Source: Euptelea pleiosperma (taxonomy: Eukaryota > Streptophyta > Magnoliopsida > Ranunculales > Eupteleaceae). From it: 64,000 nucleotides of DNA. The stretch spans positions 29,778,674 through 29,842,673 of the forward strand of contig CM068546.1 of assembly GCA_035048495.1 (NCBI GenBank), read 5' to 3'. The notes beneath the pieces are model-generated. The model was not told the origin of the DNA. It saw nothing but the letters and a program-made list of their open reading frames with translations, and did not search any database. This document shows positions 33,459 through 46,100 of this stretch, one piece after another. Every line of letters begins with the position of its first letter. The first letter of the stretch is position 1. Both the position numbers and the translations under genes were made by a program.

Positions 33459-36400
33459 CTATTTGTTGTCATCATTCATGAATCTCTTCCAATACCAGTG
33501 TTGCTTCCATACATTCTCCGCCATGACTTCAATTGGTACCTTTTTTGTCTCAGGAACAAAAAACTGGACAAACAAGCCCATGACCACGATCCATGCAGCA
33601 AAGAAGAAAAAGATGCCGGCACGCATATGGCACATCATCGACAAGAAGGCTTGCGCTATGATGAAGGTGAAGAGCATGTTTGAACTGACCGCGAAGGCGA
33701 AGCCTGCTGATCTTGTCTCCATAGGGAAGGTTTCACTCGGAATCAACCAACCAAGAGGTCCCCATGACCATGCGAAGCCCATAACAAATATGCACACAAG
33801 TATCACCACAACAATTGCTTCGAGTTCCCCAAGACTGCTCGTCGGTGTCAATTTTGCCATTAGGATGGCCCCAATTACACCCTGTATCACATTGAAATCA
33901 GCAGTTAACCCATGCAATTTACACACACATATAATTTGGGCTTGTCATTCAAAAATTCTTCAATTCGATTGCTTTTAAAATTCAATTTTTTTGAATAATT
34001 CAAAAATAGTATTGCGCGAAGCTTTTCAAACAGCCTTATAACTCATGAATTTTTCTCAAAGTGTCGAGTGTACTAATCTGCGGGGTGTAATAATACTATA
34101 TCCGCATATGGAAGGGCCCCCTACACTAGAGCCAATGGCATATTTTGTCTGTACAAGTCCGTAAATCTTATAGTTTGGGTACTTTGGATATTTTGTTATA
34201 CTAAAGTTATTTACTTTCTAAAAGGGTGTTAGGGTTTCAATTTATACATGGGTCGAACTCAGGGGACCCCCATTTTCTAACCCCTCTTGGTGTTCATGTG
34301 CTCGGCCGTGGATTTCAAGGATCCAACGGTGGTTGTCAGTATCGAGCGGGCATCACTTTTTCACTTTTGGGGGCGCTGACAACTACCGTTGGATTCATGA
34401 AATTCATGGCTGAGCGAGCGAACACCAAGAGAAGTCAGAAAAAGGGGGTCCTCAAAATCTGACCCTTTATACATTGGGAAAAGGTGGGAGAGGGAGGAAA
34501 CTGTTGTAACCCTAATTCTTTAAGATGATAAAAATATATTTTCTCACCTATAGATGTAGGTAGACTACCGAACCATGTAAATCTACTAATAAGTGGTTGG
34601 TGTCCACGGCACTCCCCAACAAAGCATTTGCCAAAATTGGGTGTGAGTGGCTGAGATCCACCGTCCAGTCGGGATAAGATCTGAGCCCTTCTTTATTGAA
34701 GCCTATAAGAGGGTATAAGTGGGGAGACAACCACTGTCACTTGTTATATAGACTAGTGGGTGGCTCGTGCTACTCCCCAACAAAGCATTTGCCAAAATCG
34801 GGTGGGAGTGGCTGAGATCCACCGTCCAATTGGGGTAATAAGATCTCGGCCCTTCTTCGTTGAAGCCTATAAGAGGGGGAGACAACCACGTACTGTGTTT
34901 TGTTATATAGATTGTATAATTGATTTTTCTGTTCTCTCTATTTTGCTGGTCAATGGTTCGAATATTGGCCGACGAATTAGGACATCCAATTGTGTTAAAT
35001 TATGATAAGAGCTAAGAGAAGGAAAATTTATCACCTGGCTTATGAACATCTGAAAGCAAGCTTCAAGGAGCAAAAACCTCCTCCCGGCCCTGTCGACCAA
35101 GTAAATCGAGACGAATGTGCTTACCACATTCATAAGACCCATGATAACTGAGGAGAGCAATGAAGCATTGTTCTTGAATCCAACAGTCTGAAAGAGGACT
35201 GGAGCATAGAACATTATAGCATTGATCCCTGTGAACTGCTGAAATATTTGCATGAAGATGGCAATGACCAGTGGGGGACGGCTCGAACGCTTCATGAGTT
35301 GCCTAAACGGGTTCTTGACTTGCCTAGCCAATTCACTAGCATGCACAATCTGATTAAACTCGGCGTCGACGTTCTCGGTTCCCCTAATCTTCTTAAGTAT
35401 CTGTTTACCTTCATCGAACTTCTGACGTTCAATGAGGCTTGTGGGAGTCTCAGTGATGGCTAAGGAGCCCAAGCATAGAATAACAGCCGGCACGCCCGCT
35501 AGTCCTAACGATAGCCTCCAACCCCAAGGATGAATTTGAGACATGAAGTAGTTAACGATGTTTGCGATAAGAATCCCAATTGTTACAAACAGTTGGAAGA
35601 GAATGTTGAGCGATCCTCGGATTCTAGTATGAGCAATTTCAGAGAGGAATAGAGGAACTGCCTGCAAAGAGAATTCAAGGTTCTTTCAAGTCCTAATATC
35701 TCCATGTGTTTTGATTTTCCCATATGGCAAAAAAAAAAAAAAATCTAAATTTGAATAATAACATAGTTAGCTTATATAATCAATATTGAAAAAAAAATTA
35801 GATGGATTAATACGTCCGTTATAACTAACGGACATATAACGTCATCCGTTAGAATGGGTCGTGTCATGGTAAGAAAAGAAGGCAAAATAATATCATTTTA
35901 TTACTCTTTTTTTTTAAATTTATAAGATTACGGTAAAAATAACAGATAATGGACAAAATAACAGCCGTTATAACACTTGTATAAGTTAATTTTTTTTTTT
36001 AAATTTTGAGCTTCCTTTTTTTTTGTAAATAATTTATAATATTATTTTATTTTTATATAAAATAAAAATTAGTACATATAACAAGCGGTAACACGGGGAA
36101 CTGGTGGCAACTAATACAGAAGGTGTTTATATACCTGATTAGCGAATCCAACGCCTACGCCGAGAAGAATCCTCCCAATGATCAACATGGCGATATTCTT
36201 TGCTGCAGCATTGAGGATGACTCCGACAATGAAGAAGATAGATGCTATTTGCATAGTCGGCTTCCGCCCCAATTTTGTGCACACCTTTGATGCTACAAAG
36301 CTTGCGACAAGTGCGGCAAGGTACAGGGAAGACGTAAACAATTGAAGGTATTGGTTATCATACCTACAGTAGTTGTTTTCATGAACTCTGAGTTTCCTTT

Positions 36401-36834
36401 CATAAACACCATGGAAGAATCTCTCCAAGAAATCATCCATGGATGTCACCCCACCTAAAACCCACCATTAAATCAAATAAATATATTAAAATTTAATTTC
36501 ATAAAATTAAATTATTCCTTAATACAATCTCTCCTTGAAAATTAATTATATAAGAGCAGTGCTAGCATATCGTCCCTAGACCGATACCGTCCTATATATA
36601 GAATGAGCGTTCGAAAACTCGAGGGCGAATGCAGCGATATACATCAGACGTAAGTAATTAGCGGAAAATTTTGCGGATATAAAATGTTAAATTTATACCT
36701 GAAATTCCAATATCATAACCAAACATTAAGCCTCCGAAGGCTGCAATAATCCCACAGAGCACCACATAAAACGTCGTCCTCGCTTCAAATTCCGGCGTTT
36801 TGCCGTCTTTTGTCATTGTTATTACGACACCCAT
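33459..36834 (-). CDS. Monosaccharide/H+ symporter, STP family (upstream tandem copy)
   Basis: Sugar-proton symporter of the plasma membrane, sister of the gene at 25671-30124. Exons in coding order: 36699-36834, 36135-36454, 35035-35661, 33459-33881; introns of 244, 473 and 1153 bp; 501 aa. Exons 2 and 3 (320 and 627 bp) match the sister in length and phase; exons 1 and 4 differ. Marks: FGYDIGISG (D41), IGRILLGVGVGFANQ, LFLSEIAHTRIRG, FQQFTGINAIMFYAP, VDRAGRRFLLL, WGPLGWLIPSETFP and VPETKKVP. Lid cysteines lie in NNYCRYD and MMCHM. The acidic C-tail of the sister is absent; this copy ends FMNDDNK. One helix entry has NILFQLF with the Gln of the sugar site. No frame break is seen, so it is probably functional. 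Confidence 0.95.
34250..34465. mobile_element. Mutator-type MITE with exact 9-bp target duplication, in intron 3
   Basis: The element starts GGGTCGAACTCAGGGGACCC and ends GGGTCCTCAAAATCTGACCC. TTTATACAT flanks it on both sides (34241-34249 and 34466-34474). Inner arms: CCAACGGTGGTTGTCAG and CTGACAACTACCGTTGG. It is 216 bp and has no open frame of note. Relatives lie at 16213-16432, 32741-32954 and, as a fragment, at 22710-22800. Confidence 0.85.
34556..34925. repeat. Tandem pair of a repeated module of about 185 bp
   Basis: Two copies lie head to tail in intron 3 of the upstream transporter. Each has CACTCCCCAACAAAGCATTT or a close variant, GAGTGGCTGAGATCCACCGT, a CCTATAAGAGGG block, GGGGAGACAACCA and TTGTTATATAGA. 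The same module recurs at 37637-38710. Element class is unknown; the CCCGTGC..ACGGCACTCCC opening recalls Helitron 5' ends, but no 3' hairpin with CTRR was found. Confidence 0.6.
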
Positions 36835-36895
36835 TTCTGCTGCTACAAAAGCAAAAATCCCTCAAAATTTTATGGAATAAGAAGAAAGCAAGAAA

Positions 36896-36900
<5 letters not shown>

Positions 36901-36931
<31 letters not shown>

Positions 36932-36954
36932 TTTATGTGAGTGGATTATAAATG
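36901..36954 (-). promoter_or_regulatory. Core promoter and (CT)n leader of the upstream sugar transporter
   Basis: On the minus strand a TTTATAAT element (about 36945-36952) is followed by a (CT)n tract of about 14 units (36901-36929), 65-95 bases before the ATG at 36834. The layout copies that of the sister gene. Confidence 0.5.
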
Positions 36955-37109
36955 TATAAGATTTGCTAATTATAGAAAGCAAAGTTGAGAATTTGAAAAC
37001 AGGACGTTAGAGACTTTTAAGGTCCTCCCTCATACGTAGGGGTCTCGTTTGTATTTGACCCGGGATCATCAGCCCCTGCTTTCTCAGTCAACTCACAAAT
37101 TCTTGATTT

Positions 37110-37270
37110 AAGGAGTGATTCTATCCGTTGATCTAACCGTTTCATTCGGGCATCTTCTGGTTGGGAACTAATAAACCGGCTAGAAATCATGAATCAATCT
37201 GAGTTTTGGTGTGTATATCAGTGGGCCTTAAAAAAAAGGTGTGCTACATGGCATTTATGGTGGGCTTATC
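37110..37270. mobile_element. Worn palindromic MITE arm
   Basis: AGAAATCATGAATCAATCTG and GTGTATATCAGTGGGCC resemble the right arm of the 24740-25134 family. The left arm is not clear. Confidence 0.35.
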
Positions 37271-37636
37271 CAAAAAAAAAAATAGTTTTTGATGATGGGG
37301 AAGAGAGACTATTCAGAGCAGATAGTCTACGACTTTAACGGCGATTATCAATGAGTTGGTGGGGCTATTTTTTTATTACACGGTGTTTAGGGTGCATCAT
37401 ACTCAATGCTTCTGAGGAAGTCATCTATATTCTAGCTCTTTTTTCAAAGCTTGAAATGGTCTTATGTAGTTCGATTTTGATCTTAGGTAATATATTGACC
37501 TTCTAGACAACCACAGCTTACAGTTTATCCAACAGCTTGGAGCCCTGCTAGTAATTTCATATAGTACTATCGGGTCTATCACATCACTGGTCTTTATATA
37601 AACAGTTCTTTCTTTATTTTTCTTGTGTTTTTAACT

Positions 37637-38710
37637 AGTGGGGACCCGTGCCATCCGCACTCCTTGATAAAGAATTTCCAAAATCAAGGGAGTAGCGGAG
37701 ATCCACCGTCCATTTGGGGGAGGATTAGATCTGGGCCCTTCTTTGTTGATGCTTATAAGAGGAGGTATAAGTAGGGAGACAACCAATGTGTTTTGTTATA
37801 TAGAATAGTAAATGGCCCATGCCCACGGCACTCTCCGACAAAAGCGTTTGCAAAATTTGGGTGCCTTCAGCACTCAAACGGTATAACGAACTGGGGCGTT
37901 ACCGTTTTTTCCATTATAACGGCTGTTATAATGGATTGTAACGCACAGAGGGAGAAATGGAAAAATAACATAAATAACAAAAAATAAAGGTGTTGAAATT
38001 GAAAATTTGAATAAATTGAGGTCAAATGAGGCAGATTGAGTGGCTGAAATCTAACTGTCCACATTAGATCGATGGATTTGATCTCACCGCTCTTTATCTA
38101 ACCGTCCACATTAGATGGATGGATAAGATAAGAGAATACAACTGAGTTGTCTTGATATATGCGTAGGTGGCCCGTGCCCGAGGCACTTTCCGACAAAGTG
38201 TTTGTCAAAATCGGGTGGGAGTTAATCTCAACCATCGATATGAAGCATAGAGGATCTCAGCCACTCATTATTGAAGCCATATAAGATAAGAGGGGTATAA
38301 AAAAACCATTAAATTTCTGTTAAATTCTATTTATTTTTTAATTTTAAATTTTAAATTTTGAATTTTGAATTTCAGCACCACTTTTTTCCATTAAAATCCG
38401 TTAAAATCTATTTTTCTCATTTTTGCCCCTGGCCGTTTTAACTAACACCCCTCTCGAGGCATAAAAAGTGGGGCTCCTCAACCTGATCCTTGGGCTATAT
38501 GTAAATCCAACTCATTTCATTCTTTATATGTAGGTAAATAGTAGGTGACCCATGCCCACGGCACTCATCGACAAAGCGTTTGTCAAAATTGGGTGTGAGT
38601 GGCTGAGATCCACTGTCCATTGGGTTTGATAAGATCTCGGCCATCCTTAATCAAGCCAGATAAGAGGGGGAGACAACCATCCTATTTTGTAATTTAGATG
38701 TGTGTTGCAT
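37637..38710. repeat. Further copies of the 185-bp module, interrupted by TTAAAATCC-type repeat
   Basis: Module copies start near 37637, 37805, 38165 and 38525, recognised by GTGCCCACGGCACTC-like openings, GAGATCCACxGTCCAT and GAGGGGGAGACAACC. Between them lie AT-rich TTAAAATC/TAACGG units (37870-37990 and 38300-38470). No gene. Confidence 0.5.
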
Positions 38711-38899
38711 TTCTACTTGTAGATTTCAAGCCATCATATCCAACTAGCATTTTAAGCAGCCACTAGGCAGTGACACGATACCCCTTGTGGTAAGTTAATA
38801 CAAAGTAACACGCAAACGTAATCCTGTCAACCGTAATGGAAGTTGATGAGCTATCATGCTGAACGGTTTTGGGACCTCCACAATTATAAGAATAATTTT

Positions 38900-39240
38900 A
38901 GATTTATAGGACTTTGGATGCAGCCGATGCAGAGGGCTCTCTTGGCCCCACAGCTCATTTTTTGGGCCCACTAAGTGCGTAATATATACCAAAAATCAGC
39001 TTGATTGATAATTTCTAGCCATAGATTTTTGCATTGATTCTAGCAGTTGTATTCAAGCATTTTTTGCATTTTTTTGGGTACTTAATCCAATGACTAGAAT
39101 TTATCGATGAAAATGATTTTTTGTATGTACATCCACCAAGGGGTCGGCTAAATATCCATCCAGTTAGTGGGCCCAAACAAATTGAGCTATGTAGGGCCTC
39201 GAGAGCCCCCGCATCGACTGCATCCAAAGTCCTCGGGGTA
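38900..39240. mobile_element. Palindromic MITE with GGACTTTGGATGCAG ends
   Basis: The left end AGGACTTTGGATGCAGCCGA is mirrored by the right end CGACTGCATCCAAAGTCCTC. Inner arms: TGGGCCCACTAAGTG and GTTAGTGGGCCCA; CAAAAATCAGCTTGATTG and GATGAAAATGATTTTTTG. It is a close relative of 17100-17460. Non-coding. Confidence 0.65.
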
Positions 39241-39334
39241 CAAAAATTTTCCCACAATTATATACTCTATACATAATATATTTGTTGGTTGCGTATGTCA
39301 TGTGGGACACCATTCAGACATCGCAATGCTCTTC

Positions 39335-39649
39335 TTATACCCACTTCAGATTTTCCCCTTTAAACGGGTTCAGAGATGACTCTTTGAAAGAGGCTGCAAC
39401 ATTGAACCAGTTCTTCCATCCTTGAACTGTGCAAAAAGACTGAGCTAAGACCTGAAAAAATGAGTTTTCCACACAGGACCTAATCATCATATACAAGATT
39501 GATTGATTAGACCGGGAATTATTCATTGGTTTCACCTGGACATGAAATGTTGAGTCAACTCTTGCTGAAGCCACAGCCCAAAAATTGTCCATGTCGGAAT
39601 TGAGCGCTTTGTTCAATAATCCTAGGCCCAATTTTGACTCTTTCTCCAT
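39335..39649 (-). CDS. Unrecognised small ORF, possibly two exons
   Basis: An ATG at 39649 opens a frame that stays open to a TAA at 39335. Canonical splice borders lie inside it (exon 39536-39649, then 39335-39451). Splicing keeps the frame and gives 76 aa (MEKESKLGLGLLNKALN, then FHVQVLAQSFCTVQGW). Unspliced, it is 104 aa. I know no family for it. It lies about 480 bp beyond the CLC-d stop codon in the same orientation and could be a leftover 3' fragment of another gene or chance. Confidence 0.25.
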   Translation of the reverse strand: MEKESKLGLGLLNKALNSDMDNFWAVASARVDSTFHVQVKPMNNSRSNQSILYMMIRSCVENSFFQVLAQSFCTVQGWKNWFNVAASFKESSLNPFKGENLKWV

Positions 39650-40129
39650 GGGCCTAGTACAAAACTAGATCTAGGTTACTGGGGTCTGGGGATAAGAAAT
39701 AGCCTGAAATAAGATGGCTGGATTTACTCAATTATCACATTTTGGTAACACGAGGGACGTCAATCTTATGTTCATGAAAAGTGGTAAGTGGAAACAGCAA
39801 CAAGCAAGGGAAATTCAAACTTTATTCTTTTCCTCAATTTTCATGGGCAAAGATTGTGAAATCAGAAACCTTAGTCTTACGCTGATCACACAAATCCCCC
39901 CAATCTGTATTGCCATTGTATCTATTATATTTCATGACTTGATAAAATTACAAGAATTAGCTGGACGTAAGAGGTGCACTCCTGCGCAGAGGGGGGAAGC
40001 AACTAATGCATATACAATAACTGCTAAACCCGAGAAGGATCATATAAACTAGAAAGAATCAGCAACAGGTAAGCAGAAGAAAGAATTACGCTCTTCGGAA
40101 TATGGATAATCACAACATACAAATGTTGT

Positions 40130-43100
40130 CTAATCTTGCACCAAAAGACCGTCGAGAAGTGGCTGCTCCACATCTGCATTCCTTGCAACTAATCTTTTAT
40201 CAGGCTGGCGACCTCTGCCCAACAGAAAATTAGAGAATCAGAATGCCATTGAAATGAAATTAACTATATGTTTGGACCAGATGTTTATTTCCCTTTCTTT
40301 TTTCCTATGTTGATTAACGAAACAGGCCCTTCAAAAAAAAAGAAAAAGTTGTTTGGGAGGAAAGCAGAAAAATTTCACAGTAAGATGCACACCCTTTCAA
40401 TCCCTAAAGTAATTCGAACCAAGTGCAAAGACAGAAAGCAAGATCAGTAGTGAGCTTGCTTCACAAAACCCTATGATGAGTATTAATACCTAAAATTATA
40501 TAACACATTATTAAAGTTTCATTGCCTCCCTTTATTGAAAACCACTTCCCTGTCCCGCTTCATGAAACTAAGCGTGAGGTACAGATAAAGGCTAAGTGAA
40601 AGGTCAAAATTTTATAACAGAATGCTTGGCTGTCCAGATAGGAGAGATGAAATGCGCATTTTCTGACATGCATTTATGAATCTAGGGATTGTGAAGCATT
40701 ACCTAAAATGACATGGTTTCCATTGCCAAATGTGTCTTTTGTTGGGACTTATAATTTACATCTTTTGAATATAGTAGAGCTGGCGCAATAATCGGATAAA
40801 GGGATAAGAAATCTATAACATTAATACATCAAGTTTGAAGATTTCTCATGGCCTGAGTATCAAAATATATGAAAGAAGAGATATGACATGGGTATAGCTG
40901 TGTCAAGACCTTACACTAGTCGATTGTAGCTCCACAGTAGCCGTATCTTCATTTTCCTGTAATTCCAACCAGTAACCTTCAATGACAAAGCATCCCATAG
41001 AAGTGGAAGAACATAAAAAGAGCTCATCCAGCCATATACCTCAACTAACAAATCCTTCCTCGTAATCAAACCAATAACACGAGAAGGGCGAGGGACGACA
41101 AATACATGCCTCAATCCAAGCTGACGAAAAAGATTGTACACCTGTATCATAGGCAAGATTCACACGGTTACCAAAAACAAGAATGATATATGATTGCACT
41201 TGCAGAAACAATAAATTAAATACATATCCTTGTAAAGCTACATATGGGAATGCTCACCTTCGTCAAAGACATATCTTCTGGGACAATGTATGGGGAGGGG
41301 TTCAAAAAAGGGGCAAGATCTATGTACATTTCCAAGTCATCTGGACTTAGATGAATGTCCTCTATGGACAGTCCTTTACTTGAAACAGGTTTCACAAATT
41401 CACTGAAGTTGTGCCTGGGTATTAAGCCACTCTTGTCAACTTTTGCCAAAAGAGTAAACAGGCGAGAACTGAAGATTAATATTGAGCCTCCAGTTACCTG
41501 ATCGGTATGGATCCACCTCTTATATCACAAGGCAAATGGCCATGCTGGAAATCTATCTTAGACTGCAGGAGTACCAACAAGTGACTGCATTGAGAACCAA
41601 CTATTCAAATTATTTCATCCTTGACTGAAATTCCTAAACTCCATAACAAAGTTGAAGCATTATTATGCTTCTAACAAAGAACAGAACTTAGCAAGTTACT
41701 ACCTACGAAGGATGAGTCCAATTACAAGTGCCTCTCCATTCTGTGCGTGATCTACCACCTGGAACACAAAGCACATGAAACATAACCCAATGACGAGTGG
41801 AAGGTTAAACAAAAATACCAGAAAAAAAATATACCACAGTAACTCACAGGAAAGCCATTGTGCGCGTTGCTTCGCAAAATAGAAACTACATCCGCAACTT
41901 TAACAACACGAGAGAAGGAGACAACCTTTTACATAGCAATTCAAGCCAATTGTAAGTCAAAAAGTGGCATGTGAGGAAAATAGTAGAATTAACAAAGGCG
42001 GTTTAAAAGCATTCTAATGAGATCAACCTTTTGATTCCTGCACGCCTCCTTCGCTGTCATTTTCCGCATGTGGTTTTTAGGTCTTGACTCAAGTAATGGG
42101 ATGCTCCTCAAGCGGGCCTGCTCTTCATACAAACCTTCATTGAAAGCATCACCAACAGCCTGTAATAGAAAAAGAGAGTATTGTTTGGTTTAGTGTGTAT
42201 CTAGCAGTAAAACACACAAAGCTTTGACTTTAAAAGGGCATACCTTTGATATAAGAAGAACAAGCATGATAAGAGGTAAGAGTTTCAAGTTATTTGTGAT
42301 TTCAACCATAATGACACAAAGTGACACTGTCATCCGCATTGAACCTCCAAGAAAAGAAGCAGCACCAAGGAGAGCATACCTGAAAATTCCACCAAGATTC
42401 TAGGTGAAATACTTCAGAGACAAGAGTAAACCACATACATTTTTTTTTATAAGTTAAACCGCATACATTAGATCTCCATAAAAGCAAAATCAAGAATTTT
42501 GTTATATGGCAAGTAAGATACTGCCAAGAATGAGTAAAGGCAGGATATATATGTTAAGCCTAAAAGAATCAGCCAATGGACTGGAGGCTCATCGAATGAC
42601 CCACCAAAAACTTACGAACCACATGTCAAAATAGAAGCCATGATTAACATAAACTTCCACAACAAGCTAAAACAGGAAAGCAAGAAGCTGAGCATTGTCT
42701 CCAAAATTAAATTAACTATTCATAAAGGCAAATAAGTTACCAAGCCACTTTCAGTCAGGGTTAAACCTCTGAGCTCACCCTGCCAACCTCTACTTGAACC
42801 TGCCTGGTTTATTTCCGAATTAAGGTCTGGGGCTGACCAGCAGGTTGGGTTCAGTTTGGGGCTAGAAGTGCTGCTTTGAAGTTAACCCAACCCAAACCCA
42901 ATCAATACGGAGACATTATATCCTCTTGATAAAAGAAACTCTAGGCGTAAGTGAATGAACGTGTTACAGAGCATAAATCATTTGCCATTTCCTAGTTAAT
43001 AAAGTTGAAACATGCCACTGCAAGTTCTTACAATAGACAAAGGTAATGCATGTCCATATATGGACCATAGATAAAACAGGCAACGTTTTATCACTTTATT

Positions 43101-46100
43101 TCTCTATGAAAATTATAGGTTAACAACTAACAGTATTCCTGCCAAATATTGAGTACGTATTTGACTTCCCACATATGCAAATTAATTAGTTCAGAAGATT
43201 TTCAGTGGTTCTAACCTGTTCGAAACCATCTATACAAACTACAGCACCAAAAAAAAGGCATTTATAATTCACTGATTCATTATTTATATCAACATAAACA
43301 GAACAATCTTCCATAGTGAGTTCCAAGGCATCTATAATTCACTGATTCATTATTTATATCAACATAAGCACAACAACCTTCTATAATGAGTTCCAAAACT
43401 TCAGAAACTAGGAGCTAAAAGTCTCATAAATCATAAATGATTCAGCATAATAGAGAAAAATGAGGGACTCACGTTCCCTCGTCGATGTTGAGCTTCTTGT
43501 AAAAGGTAACCACAAACATGCCAACAAGCCGTCCATATGTGGATCCTATCATTATTCCAGGAACAAATTGTCCAGCTGGAACAGCAGTACCAAATGTCAC
43601 CACTGCCAAAGTATAAAACATAACCTGAAAATAAACAATTAAAGGAGACGTCAATCCATGCAAGAAAGGATAATACAACAGTTGTCAAACTATTCAATGA
43701 ATGGACATGATAATTCAACTCATCATCATCGTCATCACGATATAGTTGTTGTCCCAACTATTTTGTGCAAGCTATTGATTGGAAATTCATGGTTGAGTTC
43801 CATGATAAGAATGAACATAATATTATCAAACCCTTTCGTGATTGGGTAAATCAGACCTAAGATGCAATAGACTATCAACACCAATAAGATAATTACTCAG
43901 CAGTTTTTAGGCACATGGAATTATCAATAAGCAACAAAATCTAGTGAAAGAATACATTCAAGATGATGATTATAAACCCATTGACGAATGTTAGTAGCAA
44001 TTTCACTTTTGTTGGACATGAAATTCACTGAATGACAGATTTTCAACAAAGAGTCTATTAAAAATGATGCAGGACAAAAGAAGTTGAATAAACAAAGAAG
44101 AAATGATATTTAAATTCATAATTGAAAATCAGGGTTGATTACTTTCGGAGAACATATCTATTTGTTGCAAGCTTTTATTTTCATGGTGACGGAATAGAAT
44201 TTGAGTTGTCTTCTCATAGAAGTGATTCTTCTTCAACCAAGAAATGATTTCCAGAATATTGGATGAAAATATAAATGTGCGCGGGGTGATGCAATGCTTA
44301 TAAGCGGTGAGATGCTTTGTATTTGACTAGTGAGAACCTAATGAACCTTATTCGGTAAGATTTCTTCATGCACGATTGAATTTTTATTTCTAAATTGCTT
44401 TGTCTTGCATCAGTTTAGTATCAGTGCAAAAAGAAACTTTCGATAGATGGAATTAAAAATCAGATCCTGTTCAAAATTTGATACAAAAAACAGATTTGTG
44501 AAATCAATAGCTAGATAAAACAAAAACAAAAAAAAAAAAAATTGTTTGCTAAGTTAGCAACGTTGATCAAATCAAATTAGACTCAAGACCATGGTAGTAT
44601 TGAGATGTATTGATGAGCTAATCAGAATTAGGATCACCAGCATAATCCTGTAACAATTGGGAAAGGGTCAATGTGGTAGTCAACTGATTCAGTAAGATTG
44701 TAGTGTCAAGACAATTGAAGAAGGGGTATGGGAAGTTGAAGAGTGAGGGATGCTGCATGCTGCCCCCTAAATTAGAACTGTTCCGCTAAAGGGGAGGTGT
44801 GCGTCCAGGGTGCTATCAGATCAAAGAAAACCGATCAAACCAAACAACAAATTTTATAAGATAGCAATAAGGCTGGTTATGTGTTGAGTAACATATTGTA
44901 CAATCACGAACATGTTCATAAAATGGGTGTAACCAAAGAGGATGCTAAGACAGAGGTGTTGAAAGACTAGGAAGGACAAAATCATAAATAACACACCATA
45001 GGGAATCTAGGATTAGGCTCATTAGGGGATAAAATAAAACAAAGACGATTAAGATTGTTTGGGCATGTACAGCAAAGACCAATGACGGCACTAATTAGCA
45101 AGACTTGGTGTATATTTAATGCATTTATTGAAGAGGGCTATTCCAGCATTCAAACTCAATCCACGAAGATGCAGGGAAAGAGTAACACTATGACTCAAAA
45201 CATTCTAGAACTTGGGAACTAAGTGGGCCTCTTAAAACATCATATGGGGTTTTGGATGGACCTACCCACATGTTTCAATAGGTTCTTTTAAGGGGTCGGT
45301 CATTTTATACTTGGGGTCTATAAGATGAAGTATTTTGTTTCAGAGTTGGGTTTTAAACCGAGGACTCAGATTAGATGTGATGGATGCCTGGGACTAGGGG
45401 GTATTAAGGTTGTTGTAAAGGTTTTACTGAAGGGAATTGAGGCACTTTTGTGACTGATATTGCTGTAATTATTTGCCGAGGTTTTCTCACCATGGAGAGA
45501 GCTTTTGATCGACCTTTGAATTGAATATTTCACTTTTCAAATTGCTGATTACAGCAATAGAATTTGGTTGGTTCTGATAATGTGGTTTACGATCACCATG
45601 ATGCAAGGACATTGATTGGTCATGTGAATCGAAGGACAGAAACACCCCGAGATCCGCGAGATGCAGAGCTCAGAAATTTGTGCAGGCAAGTTGAAAAGCT
45701 CACCTGACGGCTAGAACGTCAAGTAATCCAACAAGATTATGAAGACAGTGATTGCATTGGTAACCCATCTTACGATCCTGTGGATGGGTTGATGCGGACA
45801 TCAAAGCATCACATGGGTTCTACCAGTGGAAGACAAGGAAAAAGATTTTGAAGACCTCACATGCATATGCATCATGAAGACTCCACATTTGAAAGATGTA
45901 TGTGGGCTGCGTAGGGAGTTTTTGAAGAATTTTTATTTGTTTTCTAGGCTTATGTTGATGTTTTTTAGAGTTTTGGATGTCTTTGCAATTAGTCCAAACT
46001 TAAGAGGCTCATTGTTATTTTGGTTAGTTGCTTTAAGTTGTTTTTTATAGCCATTAGATTAGATGGATGGCTGAGATTAGATTAGGCAGTTTTGAGTTAT

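Noticed and set aside
34556..38710. Regularly repeated units that might suggest a CRISPR-like array
   Set aside because: Units are about 185 bp, diverged, few and set in a plant intron and spacer; there are no short identical repeats with unique spacers and no cas genes.
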